In this document: positions 47,118-56,106 of the stretch, in pieces
Numbering within the stretch: position 1 is the first letter of the stretch
How the letters are laid out: each line of letters opens with the position of its first letter
Assembly: GCA_963757065.1 (NCBI GenBank)
Contig: CAVWQC010000002.1
Coordinates: forward strand, 1-64,000
From: PNON01 sp963757065
GTDB taxonomy: Bacteria > Chloroflexota > Anaerolineae > Anaerolineales > Anaerolineaceae
Direction: 5' to 3'
Length of the DNA stretch: 64,000 nt
Notes under the pieces: generated by a model
Told to the model about the DNA's origin: nothing
Databases searched by the model: none
Seen by the model: the letters and a program-made list of their open reading frames with translations, nothing else
Program-made: the position numbers and the translations under genes

Positions 47118-47702
47118 ATGATTCATAAAATCTATCATGGTGACATCAATCCTCAAGATTTCTGCCGGGATCTCATTTCCAATTTTAATCGTGGAAATTA
47201 TATCGCTCAGCAGGTGAATTCGGGCGAAACCACGATGGTGCAGGTAGCTACCAGAGCATTTCAAAGCTCCGGTGGACAAACTGCCTTATCAATATCCATT
47301 ACATCTGTTGAAGACGGAGTGGCTGTACAGATCGGGCAGCAAGCCTGGCTGGGTGTCGCTGCCAGTCTTGGACAGACAGTTTTTTCTGCCATCCGTAACC
47401 CGTTTTCCCTCCTTCATAGGTTGGATGATCTCGCCCAGGATATTGAATCTTTACAATTAACCGATGAAATCTGGAAAGTACTCGACCGTACTGCCGCATC
47501 CAGACAGGCTACTCAGGAGCTATCAGAACGATTACGACGGATTGTTTGTAACTATTGTGGTTCAGCTAACCTCGTAGGAGAGTCCAATTGTATTGCCTGT
47601 GGAGCGCCACTCGGTGATGTTCAGCCCCGAACCTGTATTAAATGTGGCTATGTCACCAGGAAATCTGAAGACTTTTGTCCAAATTGTGGTTCTGAACTTT
47701 AG
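47118..47702 (+). CDS. Double zinc-ribbon protein of unknown function
   Basis: A 194-residue protein. The first 140 residues have no named domain (MIHKIYHGDINPQDFCRDLI, ALSISITSVEDGVAVQIGQQ, LRRL-type helix). The last 60 hold two zinc ribbons: CNYCGSANLVGESNCIACG and CIKCGYVTRKSEDFCPNCG. A longer frame opens at 47034, but ATG 47118 directly follows a TATAAT and is the start of the conserved-looking part. The stop overlaps the zwf stop by four bases on the opposite strand. Likely a membrane-associated or regulatory adaptor; no function can be assigned. Confidence 0.7.
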   Translation: MIHKIYHGDINPQDFCRDLISNFNRGNYIAQQVNSGETTMVQVATRAFQSSGGQTALSISITSVEDGVAVQIGQQAWLGVAASLGQTVFSAIRNPFSLLHRLDDLAQDIESLQLTDEIWKVLDRTAASRQATQELSERLRRIVCNYCGSANLVGESNCIACGAPLGDVQPRTCIKCGYVTRKSEDFCPNCGSEL

Positions 47703-49189
47703 GAAGAACTATTCACGCGCCAAATTCTGCCATCATCATTAATAAAATCATCCGCAGCTGAAGGACCCCAGGTACCTGCCTCATATATTGGCAGGTTTTT
47801 TATGGATTCTTCTTTCCATGCATTGATAATATTTGTTGTATGTGCCCACGCGGCTTGAACTTCATCGCGGCGGGTGAAAAGTGTTGCATCCCCTGCAAGG
47901 CAATCCAATAATAACCGTTGGTATGCTTCCGGAGGTTCAGACCCAAATGTTTCCTGGTAGGAAAATTTCATTTCCACGGGTTGAACTGTGTCCCCAAGTC
48001 CCGGATATTTAGCTCCAAATGATAAAGTGATGCCTTCGTCCGGTTGAATATGAAGGACCAACCGATTTGGAGCATCAAATGCGATATTCTTATTTTTAAA
48101 CAATGCCAGCGGAACTTGTTTGAATTGGATTGCTATCTCAGTCAATCTATTTGGAAGCCTTTTTCCGGATCTGACATAAAAAGGAACGCCTGACCAACGC
48201 CAACTGTCCACGAACATCCTTGCCGCCAAATAAGTTTCAGTAATTGACATGGGTTCAACGCCCGGTTCATCGCGGTATGATCTCACCCGCAATCCATCAA
48301 TAAACCCTGAGACATACTGCCCGCGAACTGTATTCTTTAATACATCTTTGCCTTTCATTTCTCGCAATGCATTCAGTACTTTTACCTTTTCGTCCCTGAC
48401 AGAGTGGGCATTAAATGCTACAGGAGCTTCCATCGCAGTCAGCGTGAGAAGTTGCATAAGGTGGTTTTGAAATACATCCCGAATTACACCTGCGGATTCA
48501 TAATAATTTGCTCTGGTCTCAACCCCCACGGTCTCAGCGACTGTGATCTGAATGTGATCCACGTATCTTCTATTCCACAGGGGTTCAAAAATTCCATTGG
48601 CGAAGCGAAAAACCAGTATGTTTTGTACTGTGTCTTTGCCCAAATAATGATCGATGCGATAAACTTGTGATTCTTTGAACACTTTATGAACTGTTGTATC
48701 CAATAATTCTGCAGATTCCGAATCACTTCCATATGGTTTTTCAATGATGATCCTTCTCCAGCCAAATTCTTCCTCATACAGACAATATTTTCCCAGTCTT
48801 TCAATGATTGGAATATATGATTCTGGTGGGGTGGCTAGGTAATACAGGATGTTTTGAATATGGTGTTCATTTATTTTTTCATTTAATTCCTGATACCCTT
48901 TATCTTCATCAAATGTAGACTGGATATAAATCACCTTGCCATTCAATTTTTTGGTGATCGAATCTGCATCCTTATCCTCAGGAAATTCTACTTTTATTGA
49001 TTGTCGGATTACGGAAAGTAGCTTCGTTTGGTTCCAATCTCTACGTGCGAAACCAATGATAAACAAATCCTGGTTCATTTGACCAGATTTCATGATCTGG
49101 TAAACCGCTGGTATTAGTTTTCGAAAAGTTAAGTCTCCGGTTACTCCAAAAATCACTAAAGCAGTTGATGGTAAATTGTTTTCTTCCAT
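47699..49189 (-). CDS. zwf: Glucose-6-phosphate 1-dehydrogenase
   Basis: A 496-residue enzyme that oxidises glucose-6-phosphate to 6-phosphogluconolactone with NADP. Family marks: ALVIFGVTGDLTFRKLIPAV (Rossmann, residues 10-29), IIIEKPYGSDSESAELL, the active-site RIDHYLGKDTVQNILVFRF with catalytic His, and RSGKRLPNRLTEIAIQFK. The length is standard. It is followed upstream by gnd (7-base gap), a hydroxyacid dehydrogenase and glycerate kinase in one direction, so they probably share a transcript. 6-phosphogluconolactonase is not visible here. Confidence 0.95.
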   Translation of the reverse strand: MEENNLPSTALVIFGVTGDLTFRKLIPAVYQIMKSGQMNQDLFIIGFARRDWNQTKLLSVIRQSIKVEFPEDKDADSITKKLNGKVIYIQSTFDEDKGYQELNEKINEHHIQNILYYLATPPESYIPIIERLGKYCLYEEEFGWRRIIIEKPYGSDSESAELLDTTVHKVFKESQVYRIDHYLGKDTVQNILVFRFANGIFEPLWNRRYVDHIQITVAETVGVETRANYYESAGVIRDVFQNHLMQLLTLTAMEAPVAFNAHSVRDEKVKVLNALREMKGKDVLKNTVRGQYVSGFIDGLRVRSYRDEPGVEPMSITETYLAARMFVDSWRWSGVPFYVRSGKRLPNRLTEIAIQFKQVPLALFKNKNIAFDAPNRLVLHIQPDEGITLSFGAKYPGLGDTVQPVEMKFSYQETFGSEPPEAYQRLLLDCLAGDATLFTRRDEVQAAWAHTTNIINAWKEESIKNLPIYEAGTWGPSAADDFINDDGRIWRVNSSS

Positions 49190-49196
49190 TGTTTCC

Positions 49197-50117
49197 CTAT
49201 TTCCCCTGATCGGGATGTTTTATCTCATGCCCACCAAATTGATTTCGCAACGCTGCCAGGATCTTCGCAGCAAAACTTTCCTCCTGCCGACTTTCGAACC
49301 GCCTGAATAATGACATAGTAATGATCGGCGCGGGTACACTCTGATCGATCGCCTCCATTACTGTCCATCTTCCTTCACCTGAGTCAGCCACCCAGCCCTT
49401 CACATTCTCTAATTCACCATCTTCTGCCAGGGCAGTTTCAGCCAGATCTAATAACCACGATCGGACGACTGAACCGTATTGCCAAATTTGTGAAACCTGA
49501 TGTAGATCAAGTTGATACTCTTTTCGTGCTTTTAATATTTCAAAACCTTCAGCGTATGCTTCCATCATGCCATACTCAATTCCATTATGGACCATTTTCA
49601 CGAAATGACCTGACCCGCTGGGACCGACATGACCCCAGCCTTGATCGATGCCTGGGGCAAGGGTTTTGATCAAAGGAACTACCGTATCTACATTTGATTT
49701 ATCCCCTCCCAACATGATGGAGTACCCTTCTTTTAGTCCCCAAATTCCACCCGAGACTCCCGCATCAACAAATCCAATCCCAGAACTTTTAGCCAACTCT
49801 GAACGGCGCATCGAATCCTTGAAGTTGGAATTCCCGCCATCTACGATAATATCTCCTGCTTGAAGTTTTTCGAGCAGTTTTAAGAAAAATTCTTCTGTGA
49901 CACTCCCCGAAGGCAGCATCAACCAAACCACCCTTGGGTGTGATAATTGCTGCACAATATCATCAATGGACACAGCCGGAATCATTCCTTCTTCTGCAAC
50001 CAATTCTTTTACGATATCTTGTGATCTGTTGAAACCAACTACCTGATGCCCGCCTCTCATCAACCTGCGCACCATGTTGGCGCCCATTTTTCCCAACCCG
50101 ATAAATCCTATTTTCAT
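49197..50117 (-). CDS. gnd: 6-phosphogluconate dehydrogenase (decarboxylating, short type)
   Basis: A 306-residue protein from ATG 50117 (GGAG seven bases upstream; ATG 50129 would add four residues). N-terminal Rossmann MKIGFIGLGKMGANMVRR, NRS after beta-2, substrate loop VDAGVSGGIWGLKEGYSIML, catalytic GSGHFVKMVHNGIEYGMMEA with Lys and Asn, and the tail VADSGEGRWTVMEAIDQ. It is the short (about 300 residue) class, common in Gram-positives and Chloroflexi, often NAD-preferring. It oxidatively decarboxylates 6-phosphogluconate to ribulose-5-phosphate, the step after Zwf. Adjacent to zwf in the same direction. Confidence 0.93.
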   Translation of the reverse strand: MKIGFIGLGKMGANMVRRLMRGGHQVVGFNRSQDIVKELVAEEGMIPAVSIDDIVQQLSHPRVVWLMLPSGSVTEEFFLKLLEKLQAGDIIVDGGNSNFKDSMRRSELAKSSGIGFVDAGVSGGIWGLKEGYSIMLGGDKSNVDTVVPLIKTLAPGIDQGWGHVGPSGSGHFVKMVHNGIEYGMMEAYAEGFEILKARKEYQLDLHQVSQIWQYGSVVRSWLLDLAETALAEDGELENVKGWVADSGEGRWTVMEAIDQSVPAPIITMSLFRRFESRQEESFAAKILAALRNQFGGHEIKHPDQGK

Positions 50118-50147
50118 ATCCCGCTCCATTAATTAACTTTTAAGTAA

Positions 50148-51128
50148 TTATCTATAAATTTCAGGGTTTACACAATACGGAAGCTTCTCACCGTATAACC
50201 CCGCAATCAAATTTTCACAGGTCATTTCTGCCATTTTTTTACGGGTCCTTTCTGTAGCTGACCCAATATGAGGAAGGATGACGCAGTTTGGTAACGAGTA
50301 TAAAGGATGATCAGGTGGAAGAGGTTCCGGGTCAGTAACATCCAAACCCGCAGCCTTGATCTGGCCTGTGCTGAGGGCTTGATATAATGCTCCTGTATCC
50401 ACTTCTCCACCACGAGCAGTATTTATCAACATTGTTGATGATTTCATTCTTCTGAAGGCATCCTGGTCGATCATGTGGTACGTCTCAGGGTTAAGGGGAG
50501 CATGCAGGCTGATGATATCGCTTTGCTCAAATAATTCATTCAATTCTACTTTTCGAGCAGATAAGGCGTTTTCAGTTTCAGGCTTTTGCGACCGGCTTAC
50601 GTAAATTATGTTCATACCGAAACTGGATGCTCTTTTTGCGACCGCTGTTCCGATCTTACCCATCCCGATTATCCCAAGTGTAGCGCCTTCCAATTCCATA
50701 CCCAGCCACTTATCCGGATGCCACATTTTCCACTCACCATTTTTCGCTGCAGTTGAACTGATCATTAATTGCCTGTTTACTGCCAGCATCAATCCGATAG
50801 CCAGATCTGCTGTAGCATTCGTTAAGACACCTGGAGTGAATCCAACAGGAATTTTCCTGCCAGTACACGTTTTCAGGTCAATGTTATCTGTACCTGCAGC
50901 CATATTACATACCACCTTCAAATTTGGAGCTAGGTTAAGGATCCTTTCATCTATCTTGTCACTCAATAGTGCGATCAACCCCTCCGCATCTCTTAATTGT
51001 GACTCAAGAGCAGGGTCGACCCCCATGCAATTATCCGGTCCAATAATTATTTCGCAGCGATCTCTGATGGAAACGATCCAATCATCAGGTAATGGGTGTG
51101 TTAATATTACTTTTGGATGTTTTTGCAT
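50148..51128 (-). CDS. D-2-hydroxyacid dehydrogenase (glyoxylate/hydroxypyruvate reductase-like)
   Basis: A 326-residue member of the D-isomer 2-hydroxyacid dehydrogenase family. NAD-binding: GATLGIIGMGKIGTAVAKRA (about residues 147-166). Catalytic features: INTARGGEVDTGALYQALST with the active Arg, DVTDPEPLPPDHPLYSLPN with Glu, and ILPHIGSATERTRKKM with catalytic His. The closest known activities are glyoxylate and hydroxypyruvate reduction, giving glycerate. The gene next upstream is glycerate kinase (9-base gap), which supports a glycerate route. No frame defect. Confidence 0.88.
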   Translation of the reverse strand: MQKHPKVILTHPLPDDWIVSIRDRCEIIIGPDNCMGVDPALESQLRDAEGLIALLSDKIDERILNLAPNLKVVCNMAAGTDNIDLKTCTGRKIPVGFTPGVLTNATADLAIGLMLAVNRQLMISSTAAKNGEWKMWHPDKWLGMELEGATLGIIGMGKIGTAVAKRASSFGMNIIYVSRSQKPETENALSARKVELNELFEQSDIISLHAPLNPETYHMIDQDAFRRMKSSTMLINTARGGEVDTGALYQALSTGQIKAAGLDVTDPEPLPPDHPLYSLPNCVILPHIGSATERTRKKMAEMTCENLIAGLYGEKLPYCVNPEIYR

Positions 51129-51137
51129 TTGTTTTTC

Positions 51138-52501
51138 TCAATTCTTGATTAATATGAAAATGTCATTGATATTTGTACCTGTTGAGCCAGTAATAAGCAG
51201 GTCACCCAGGGTTTGGAAGAAATCATAAGATGATTGATCACCTAAACTCTTCGAATAATCAAGGCCTAATTGTGAACTTCGGGTCCAATGTGGATCCATC
51301 GAATATGGCTCCGGCAGCATCAGTTGATCCGTCTTCGCCATCAGTCGCCAGAGCTATACCTATCACTCCTTCCATACCTGTGATAGCTTTGGCACATAGT
51401 AAAGCCATGTGCAGGTTTCGCCCGCCTTTTCCGGATCCTTTATGGTTAACCGTTACTTCACCACCCCACACCATTAAATATTTTCCATCCCCCGATGTTT
51501 TAATAAATTCCGTAAACTCCCTGAAAACTCTGTCAGATTCAGCTTCAATATCTCCAGCTAAATATTGAGTCGACCTACGCACCTGATAACCAAATTCATT
51601 GCCTAATTCCAAAACCTTATCCAGTGCAAGATCAATATTCCCGATCAAAACCTCTTGATGAATATTATTATTTTGTCCTGGTTTACACGTTTCAGGTATT
51701 TTTCCTGCTATCCCATTCTGCAAGTATTCTATTACTACATCAGGGATCGACCTCTCCAGATGACGTTTGGAGATGATATCCATACAGTCTGCATAACTTG
51801 TAGGGTCAGGCATGCTGGGTCCTGATGCAACAACTCCCAAATCATTACCAACAACATCCGATAAGATAAGGGTCAGTACCCTGGCATTTTGGGCTCTTTT
51901 TAATAAGCCGCCACCTTTTACCAGGTCAAGGTGCTTTCGAATTGTATTTATCTCTTGAATGGGAACACTTGCATTTAGTAAGCACTGGGTTGTTTCCTGT
52001 AAATCTGCCAGATTCAGTCCTGGTCCGGGTTTTGTGATCAACGCAGATCCCCCGCCTGAGATCAGAAAAATAATTAGGTCCTGTTGTGTGACTTCCGAAA
52101 TGAATTCCAAAAGTGTATCTGCCGCAAGTATGCTGTTATTTCCGGGAATGGGATGATCTCCACAGATAATGGAGATATTGCTCCCGATTTCCTCATCAGA
52201 GCCTGCATTTTTTGTGATTGCCAAACCTTTATAGAGAGTCATCTCCCAGGATAGAAGCCGCTGATTGGATCATCGGAATGGAAGCTTTTCCTATCGCGAT
52301 CAGGTAAATTTTCTCATATTCATCTCGATCAATAAGTTGATCTCCTGCTTTGATAATGCCATCATGAAGGCTAAAGTACTTTTTTACAGCTCTGTCGGGA
52401 TCAGCGGAATCGAAGACTGACTCGATGATGAGAGAAATCTCATTTCGGAGGTCTTTATCCTGTGGTGTAAAAGTATTGAGGCTGGGTAAACTGATTTTCA
52501 T
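51138..52501 (-). pseudogene. Glycerate 2-kinase (MOFRL/DUF4147 type), two +1 frameshifts
   Basis: About 453 codons in three frames from ATG 52501. Part 1 ends AIGKASIPMIQSAASILGDD; one extra base at about 52243 leads into YKGLAITKNAG and ICGDHPIPGNNSILAADTLL. FLISGGGSALITKPGPGLNL, VKGGGLLKRAQNARVLTLIL and VVGNDLGVVASGPSMPDP are the DUF4147 nucleotide-binding blocks. The MOFRL domain ends GEDGSTDAAGAIFDGSTL, an extra C in CCC near 51292 breaks it, and it goes on SQLGLDYSKSLGDQSSYDFF and LITGSTGTNINDIFIL. It would phosphorylate glycerate to 2-phosphoglycerate. Its partner dehydrogenase is next door. Both shifts are single insertions, possibly sequence errors. Confidence 0.82.
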
Positions 52502-52514
52502 TCATAATTACTTA

Positions 52515-52544
52515 ATTCTATTGTATGATTACTTTATCATACAA
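52515..52544 (-). promoter_or_regulatory. Promoter of the glycerate kinase-zwf operon
   Basis: On the minus strand TTGTAT (52539-52544), an 18-base spacer and TAGAAT (52515-52520). The -10 is 14 bases from the glycerate kinase start at 52501, so the leader would be very short. The operator-like palindrome overlaps this promoter exactly. Confidence 0.55.
52521..52544. promoter_or_regulatory. Operator-like perfect inverted repeat
   Basis: TTGTATGAT, six-base spacer TACTTT, ATCATACAA: a perfect 9-bp inverted repeat of 24 bases in all. It lies in the divergent gap between glycerate kinase (-) and P1 peptidase (+) and covers the -35 and spacer of the minus-strand promoter. The size and symmetry fit the site of a dimeric helix-turn-helix repressor such as a GntR or LacI relative; the regulator is not encoded next to it. 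Confidence 0.6.
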
Positions 52545-52605
52545 ATTACTGACTTTTCATTATTCTTATAACAAACGCCCCCGGTACACCTGGAGGAAGT
52601 GATTT

Positions 52606-53608
52606 ATGGCGGAATTGAAAAATTATTTGACAGATATTAATGGAATTCTGGTTGGTCATGCCCAGGACCTGAATGCACTGACTGGATGTACTGTGATTTT
52701 GTGTCCCAACGGTGCTATTGCGGGTGTGGATCAACGCGGTGGCGCTCCCGGAACCCGGGAGACAGATCTTCTTCACCCGATGCATCTGGTTGAAAAAGTC
52801 CATGCAATTCTGCTGTCAGGTGGATCGGCATTCGGACTGGATGCTGCATCAGGGGTTATGCGTTATCTTGAGGAACACGGTTTTGGCTATGATACTGGTG
52901 TTGCGAAAGTACCAATTGTACCAGCAGCTGTGATCTTCGATCTGGCTATTGGGAGTTCCAGCGTCCGTCCAGATGCCGCAATGGGATATTCTGCCTGTGT
53001 AAATTCAAGAAATACAGTCCACAGAGCAGGGTAATATCGGGGCAGGAACAGGTGCAAGTGTTGGCAAACTTTTGGGCGTCGAAAATTCCATGAAATCCGG
53101 CCTTGGTTCAGCTACCATCGAAGCGGGAAATGGCTTGTTGGTATCTGCCATGGTGGTAGTCAATGCATTTGGTGATGTTATTGATCCTGAATCAAATCAG
53201 ATCATTGCTGGAACAAGGACAATGCATAAAGGGCCGATCAAGATTGGCCAGGGTGAATATTTTGCCGATACTCTATTGACAATGAAAACATTTGCCGGAA
53301 AAACTGTTTTGAACATTGCCGGCCGGCAAAACACGGTTATCGGGGTTGTTGCAACAAATGCCAGGTTGAGCAAGGAAGAAACGAATAAAGTCGCCCAGAT
53401 GGCACAGGATGGTCTCGCCAGGGTCGTCAGACCTGCTCACACAATGCTGGATGGTGATACCATTTTTGCATTATCGACAGGAAAAAAAGCTGCTGATGTC
53501 AATTTGATCGGTGCTTACTCAGCAGAGGCATTTGCTTTGGCAATACTCAATGCCGTAAATGCGGCAAAACCATTGGCAGGATTACCAACCGCAAAAAATC
53601 GTTCTTAG
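52606..53608 (+). pseudogene. P1-family (DmpA-like) aminopeptidase, one +1 frameshift
   Basis: From ATG 52606 (GGAGG 10 bases upstream) two frames form a protein of about 333 residues. Part 1: LTDINGILVGHAQDLNALTG, GVDQRGGAPGTRETDLL, AILLSGGSAFGLDAASGVMR and MGYSACVNSRNT. One extra C at about 53020 breaks it; the second frame continues EQGNIGAGTGASVGKLLGVE, SGLGSATIEAGNGLLVSAMV and VNAFGDVI. DmpA-type enzymes are N-terminal nucleophile aminopeptidases that self-cleave before a Ser in the G-x-G-S region (here SGLGSATIE). Divergent from the glycerate kinase operon. The single insertion may be a sequence error. Confidence 0.82.
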
Positions 53609-53690
53609 CTCGAAATAACTCGTGACATAATTTTCTTATATAATACGTATATTATTATAAAATTCATTATTTATTCTCGAAAGGACGATC

Positions 53691-54533
53691 ATGGTCACAA
53701 TTGTTGCTGATACAACAGCTAGTTTGCCAAAATCCAGATACCCTGAATTAGGAATTCCTCTCCTTCCGCAGATCATTATTTTCGGAGATAAGGAATACCG
53801 CGATGACACTGAATTGGATACTGCAGCCTTCCTCCAAAAACTTCGCTCATCGACAATTCTCCCCAAGACTGCTGCTCCGGCACCTGCTCTATATCATCCA
53901 ATTTATAAAAAAGGCGTAGAGAATGGTGGTTCAGTTGTTGTAATAGTCCCTTCAGCAGAATTAAGCGGCACCTTCCGTAGTGCCACAGTTGCAGCTGAAG
54001 AGTTTCCAAACGCTGATATTCGGGTAATTGATACCCGAACGGTTGCTGGCGGATTGGGCTCAATCGTCCTCCAGGCTCATGCCTGGGCTCAACAAGGTTT
54101 GAGTGCACAAGATATCGAAAATAAAGTACGGAATCTGGCCAAGCGTGAACATGTATATTTTCTGGTCGATACCCTTGAGTATTTGCATAAAGGTGGACGG
54201 ATAGGTGGAGCTCAGGCTTTATTGGGGAGTATCCTCCAAGTCAAACCAATTCTTACATTAAAAAATGGAAAAGCAGAACCTGCTGATTCTCAACGGACAA
54301 AGAAGAAAGCTCTGGCAAAATTGATCGAGATTGTGGCTGTAGACTGTCCGAGAGACCCATCAGCCTTGTTATCTGTTTCTCATTGTGATGCAGAACCTGA
54401 AGCTCAAGATTTAAAGAAGCAACTTGAGACTACCCTCGGGATAAAAAATATCCCTATTTATGAACTTCCACCGGCTATTGTGGTCCATGCCGGACCCAAA
54501 TCACTATCAGTAAGTTACTTTGTAAAGGAATAA
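53691..54533 (+). CDS. DegV family fatty-acid-binding protein
   Basis: A 280-residue DegV protein: VTIVADTTASLPKSRYPELG at the N-terminus (the 'i.tDSt.dl' motif), SAELSGTFRSATVAAEEFPN, IDTRTVAGGLGSIVLQAHAW and DTLEYLHKGGRIGGAQALLG with the lipid-contact 'L..L.kGGRI'. DegV (FakB-like) proteins bind a fatty acid and present it to the kinase FakA. AAAGGA lies 8 bases before the start. FakA is not in the window. Followed by a good terminator. Confidence 0.9.
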   Translation: MVTIVADTTASLPKSRYPELGIPLLPQIIIFGDKEYRDDTELDTAAFLQKLRSSTILPKTAAPAPALYHPIYKKGVENGGSVVVIVPSAELSGTFRSATVAAEEFPNADIRVIDTRTVAGGLGSIVLQAHAWAQQGLSAQDIENKVRNLAKREHVYFLVDTLEYLHKGGRIGGAQALLGSILQVKPILTLKNGKAEPADSQRTKKKALAKLIEIVAVDCPRDPSALLSVSHCDAEPEAQDLKKQLETTLGIKNIPIYELPPAIVVHAGPKSLSVSYFVKE

Positions 54534-54539
54534 TAAACA

Positions 54540-54574
54540 GAGGTTATCCACAATAGGATAACCTCCTATTTTTT
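54540..54574 (+). terminator. Intrinsic terminator after degV
   Basis: A perfect 10-bp stem GAGGTTATCC / GGATAACCTC with a six-base loop ACAATA, followed by CTATTTTTTAA. It begins seven bases after the degV stop and ends at the stop of the convergent alcohol dehydrogenase gene. Confidence 0.85.
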
Positions 54575-55721
54575 AACTCATTTCCAGGATTCGGGATAAT
54601 TCTTCCCGAGACAAATCAAATGGGTTTCCCTTCATGCTGCTGGATTTTAGCGCCTTTTCAATGATCATTGGGTAGTCCTTTTTTTCAATCCCCAATTTAT
54701 CAAGTCCAGGAATACCAATCTCAGAAATCAATTCCTTTAGGGGTTCATCCGGTTTAGTTTGACTTTTACCTGCAAGAAGCCGGCTAATTTCTTCCATTTT
54801 CCGGGTAATTTGCGCATATTCAGGACGGCTTTTACTTGCCAGATAATTTATTTCAAAAGAGGCTGGAAGCAAAGCTGCACAAATTTGCCCATGATGTATC
54901 CCGGGATACATACCCCCAATGGCAGCAGCAAATCCATGGACAACCCCCAATCCGGAATTTGCCAGTGCAATTCCCCCAAACAGGCTTATCAGTGCCATTT
55001 GTTCCCTGGCTTCCATGTTTTCTGGATCATGGTAAGCATTAAGTAAAGCTTCTCTTGCAATGGATACTGCATGGAAACAAATTGCATCAGTAATTGGGTT
55101 TGCTTTTCGGGTGATTAGCGGTTCAATGACCTGGGTCAGCGCATCCATTCCTGTGGATGCAGTAATTTCAGGCGGCAGCCCTAGAGTGAGCAGAGGGTCG
55201 ATCATCGCAACCTTTGGCAGCATCAGCGGGCTGCGTAAACTCACCTTTAACCCGCTGGCCTGATCATATATCACCGCATTTCGAGTGGCTTCAGATCCTG
55301 TCCCTGCCGTTGTTGGAATCGCAATAAACGGACGCGATTCCTTTGTTAATGGGTTTCCTTTCCCGATCACTTCCAGATAATCGAGAAGAACTCCTTCGTT
55401 AGCTGAAAGTATAGCCAATGCCTTTCCAGTATCAATAACACTACCACCACCTATACTTACGACTACATCGGGGTGAAAATCCTCAATCATTTTTAAAGAA
55501 TCCTGGATAAATCCAACTCCAGGCTCTTTTTCGGAAACAATTTGCAGGATTTCGTATCGTTTTGTTATGGATTGTTGGTTTAATATCGGATTGTCATATT
55601 GGTTATGCTTACCGGTGATCAATAAAAGTCTTTTACCAAAACCCTGAATAATTTCGCCGGCCTGATTGACGCACCCTTGCCCAAATATGATCCGCTGCGC
55701 TGTCCCAAATTCAAAGTTCAT
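54573..55721 (-). CDS. Iron-containing alcohol dehydrogenase
   Basis: A 382-residue group III (iron) dehydrogenase. NAD-binding: VVSIGGGSVIDTGKALAIL (GGGS motif, about residues 85-103). Metal region: FIAIPTTAGTGSEATRNAVI, DPLLTLGLPPEITASTGMDAL with the metal Asp/His context, and GVVHGFAAAIGGMYPGIHHG with His ligands. Members reduce aldehydes to alcohols or act on lactaldehyde or 1,3-propanediol; the substrate is not evident. Start ATG 55721 has AAGGAA 8 bases upstream (a TTG at 55739 is less likely). It is 4 bases from the ABM gene, so the two are coupled. Confidence 0.9.
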   Translation of the reverse strand: MNFEFGTAQRIIFGQGCVNQAGEIIQGFGKRLLLITGKHNQYDNPILNQQSITKRYEILQIVSEKEPGVGFIQDSLKMIEDFHPDVVVSIGGGSVIDTGKALAILSANEGVLLDYLEVIGKGNPLTKESRPFIAIPTTAGTGSEATRNAVIYDQASGLKVSLRSPLMLPKVAMIDPLLTLGLPPEITASTGMDALTQVIEPLITRKANPITDAICFHAVSIAREALLNAYHDPENMEAREQMALISLFGGIALANSGLGVVHGFAAAIGGMYPGIHHGQICAALLPASFEINYLASKSRPEYAQITRKMEEISRLLAGKSQTKPDEPLKELISEIGIPGLDKLGIEKKDYPMIIEKALKSSSMKGNPFDLSREELSRILEMS

Positions 55722-55725
55722 GCAT

Positions 55726-56028
55726 TTATTCCTTTTCAACCGGGTAAATGGTCTTATATCTGGTGCTTTGTCGCGGTTCAGCCATCATGTCATTGACAAG
55801 ATTCCGCCAAATTCTATAATGCCGGGTATCTTTATGGGCTGCAGATGCTTCCTGATCTTTATATCCTTCAACCAGAATAAACTTGGAAAAATCTGTTTCT
55901 TCCTGGATCAGATCAAAACGAATTACACCAGGTTCCATTAAACTATTCTTTGCATTTTCTTTCGTTGCAGCAATAAATTCTTCCACTTTTTCGGGGCGAA
56001 CCCTGACATGAACATGAACCAGAAACAT
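55726..56028 (-). CDS. Antibiotic biosynthesis monooxygenase (ABM) domain protein
   Basis: A 100-residue single-domain protein from ATG 56028 with GGAGG nine bases upstream. MFLVHVHVRVRPEKVEEFIA, EPGVIRFDLIQEETD and LVEGYKDQEASAAHKDTRHY are the ABM/YgiN pattern with the conserved His. YgiN-like proteins are quinol oxygenases; many have no known role. Likely in the same transcript as the alcohol dehydrogenase. A longer frame to 56118 is not needed. Confidence 0.85.
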   Translation of the reverse strand: MFLVHVHVRVRPEKVEEFIAATKENAKNSLMEPGVIRFDLIQEETDFSKFILVEGYKDQEASAAHKDTRHYRIWRNLVNDMMAEPRQSTRYKTIYPVEKE

Positions 56029-56106
56029 AAGACCTCCACATTTTTGAATTGGGTTAGAATAAATTATACATACCAAATTGAAGAATTGCCTTAAGCTGAC
56101 AATACT

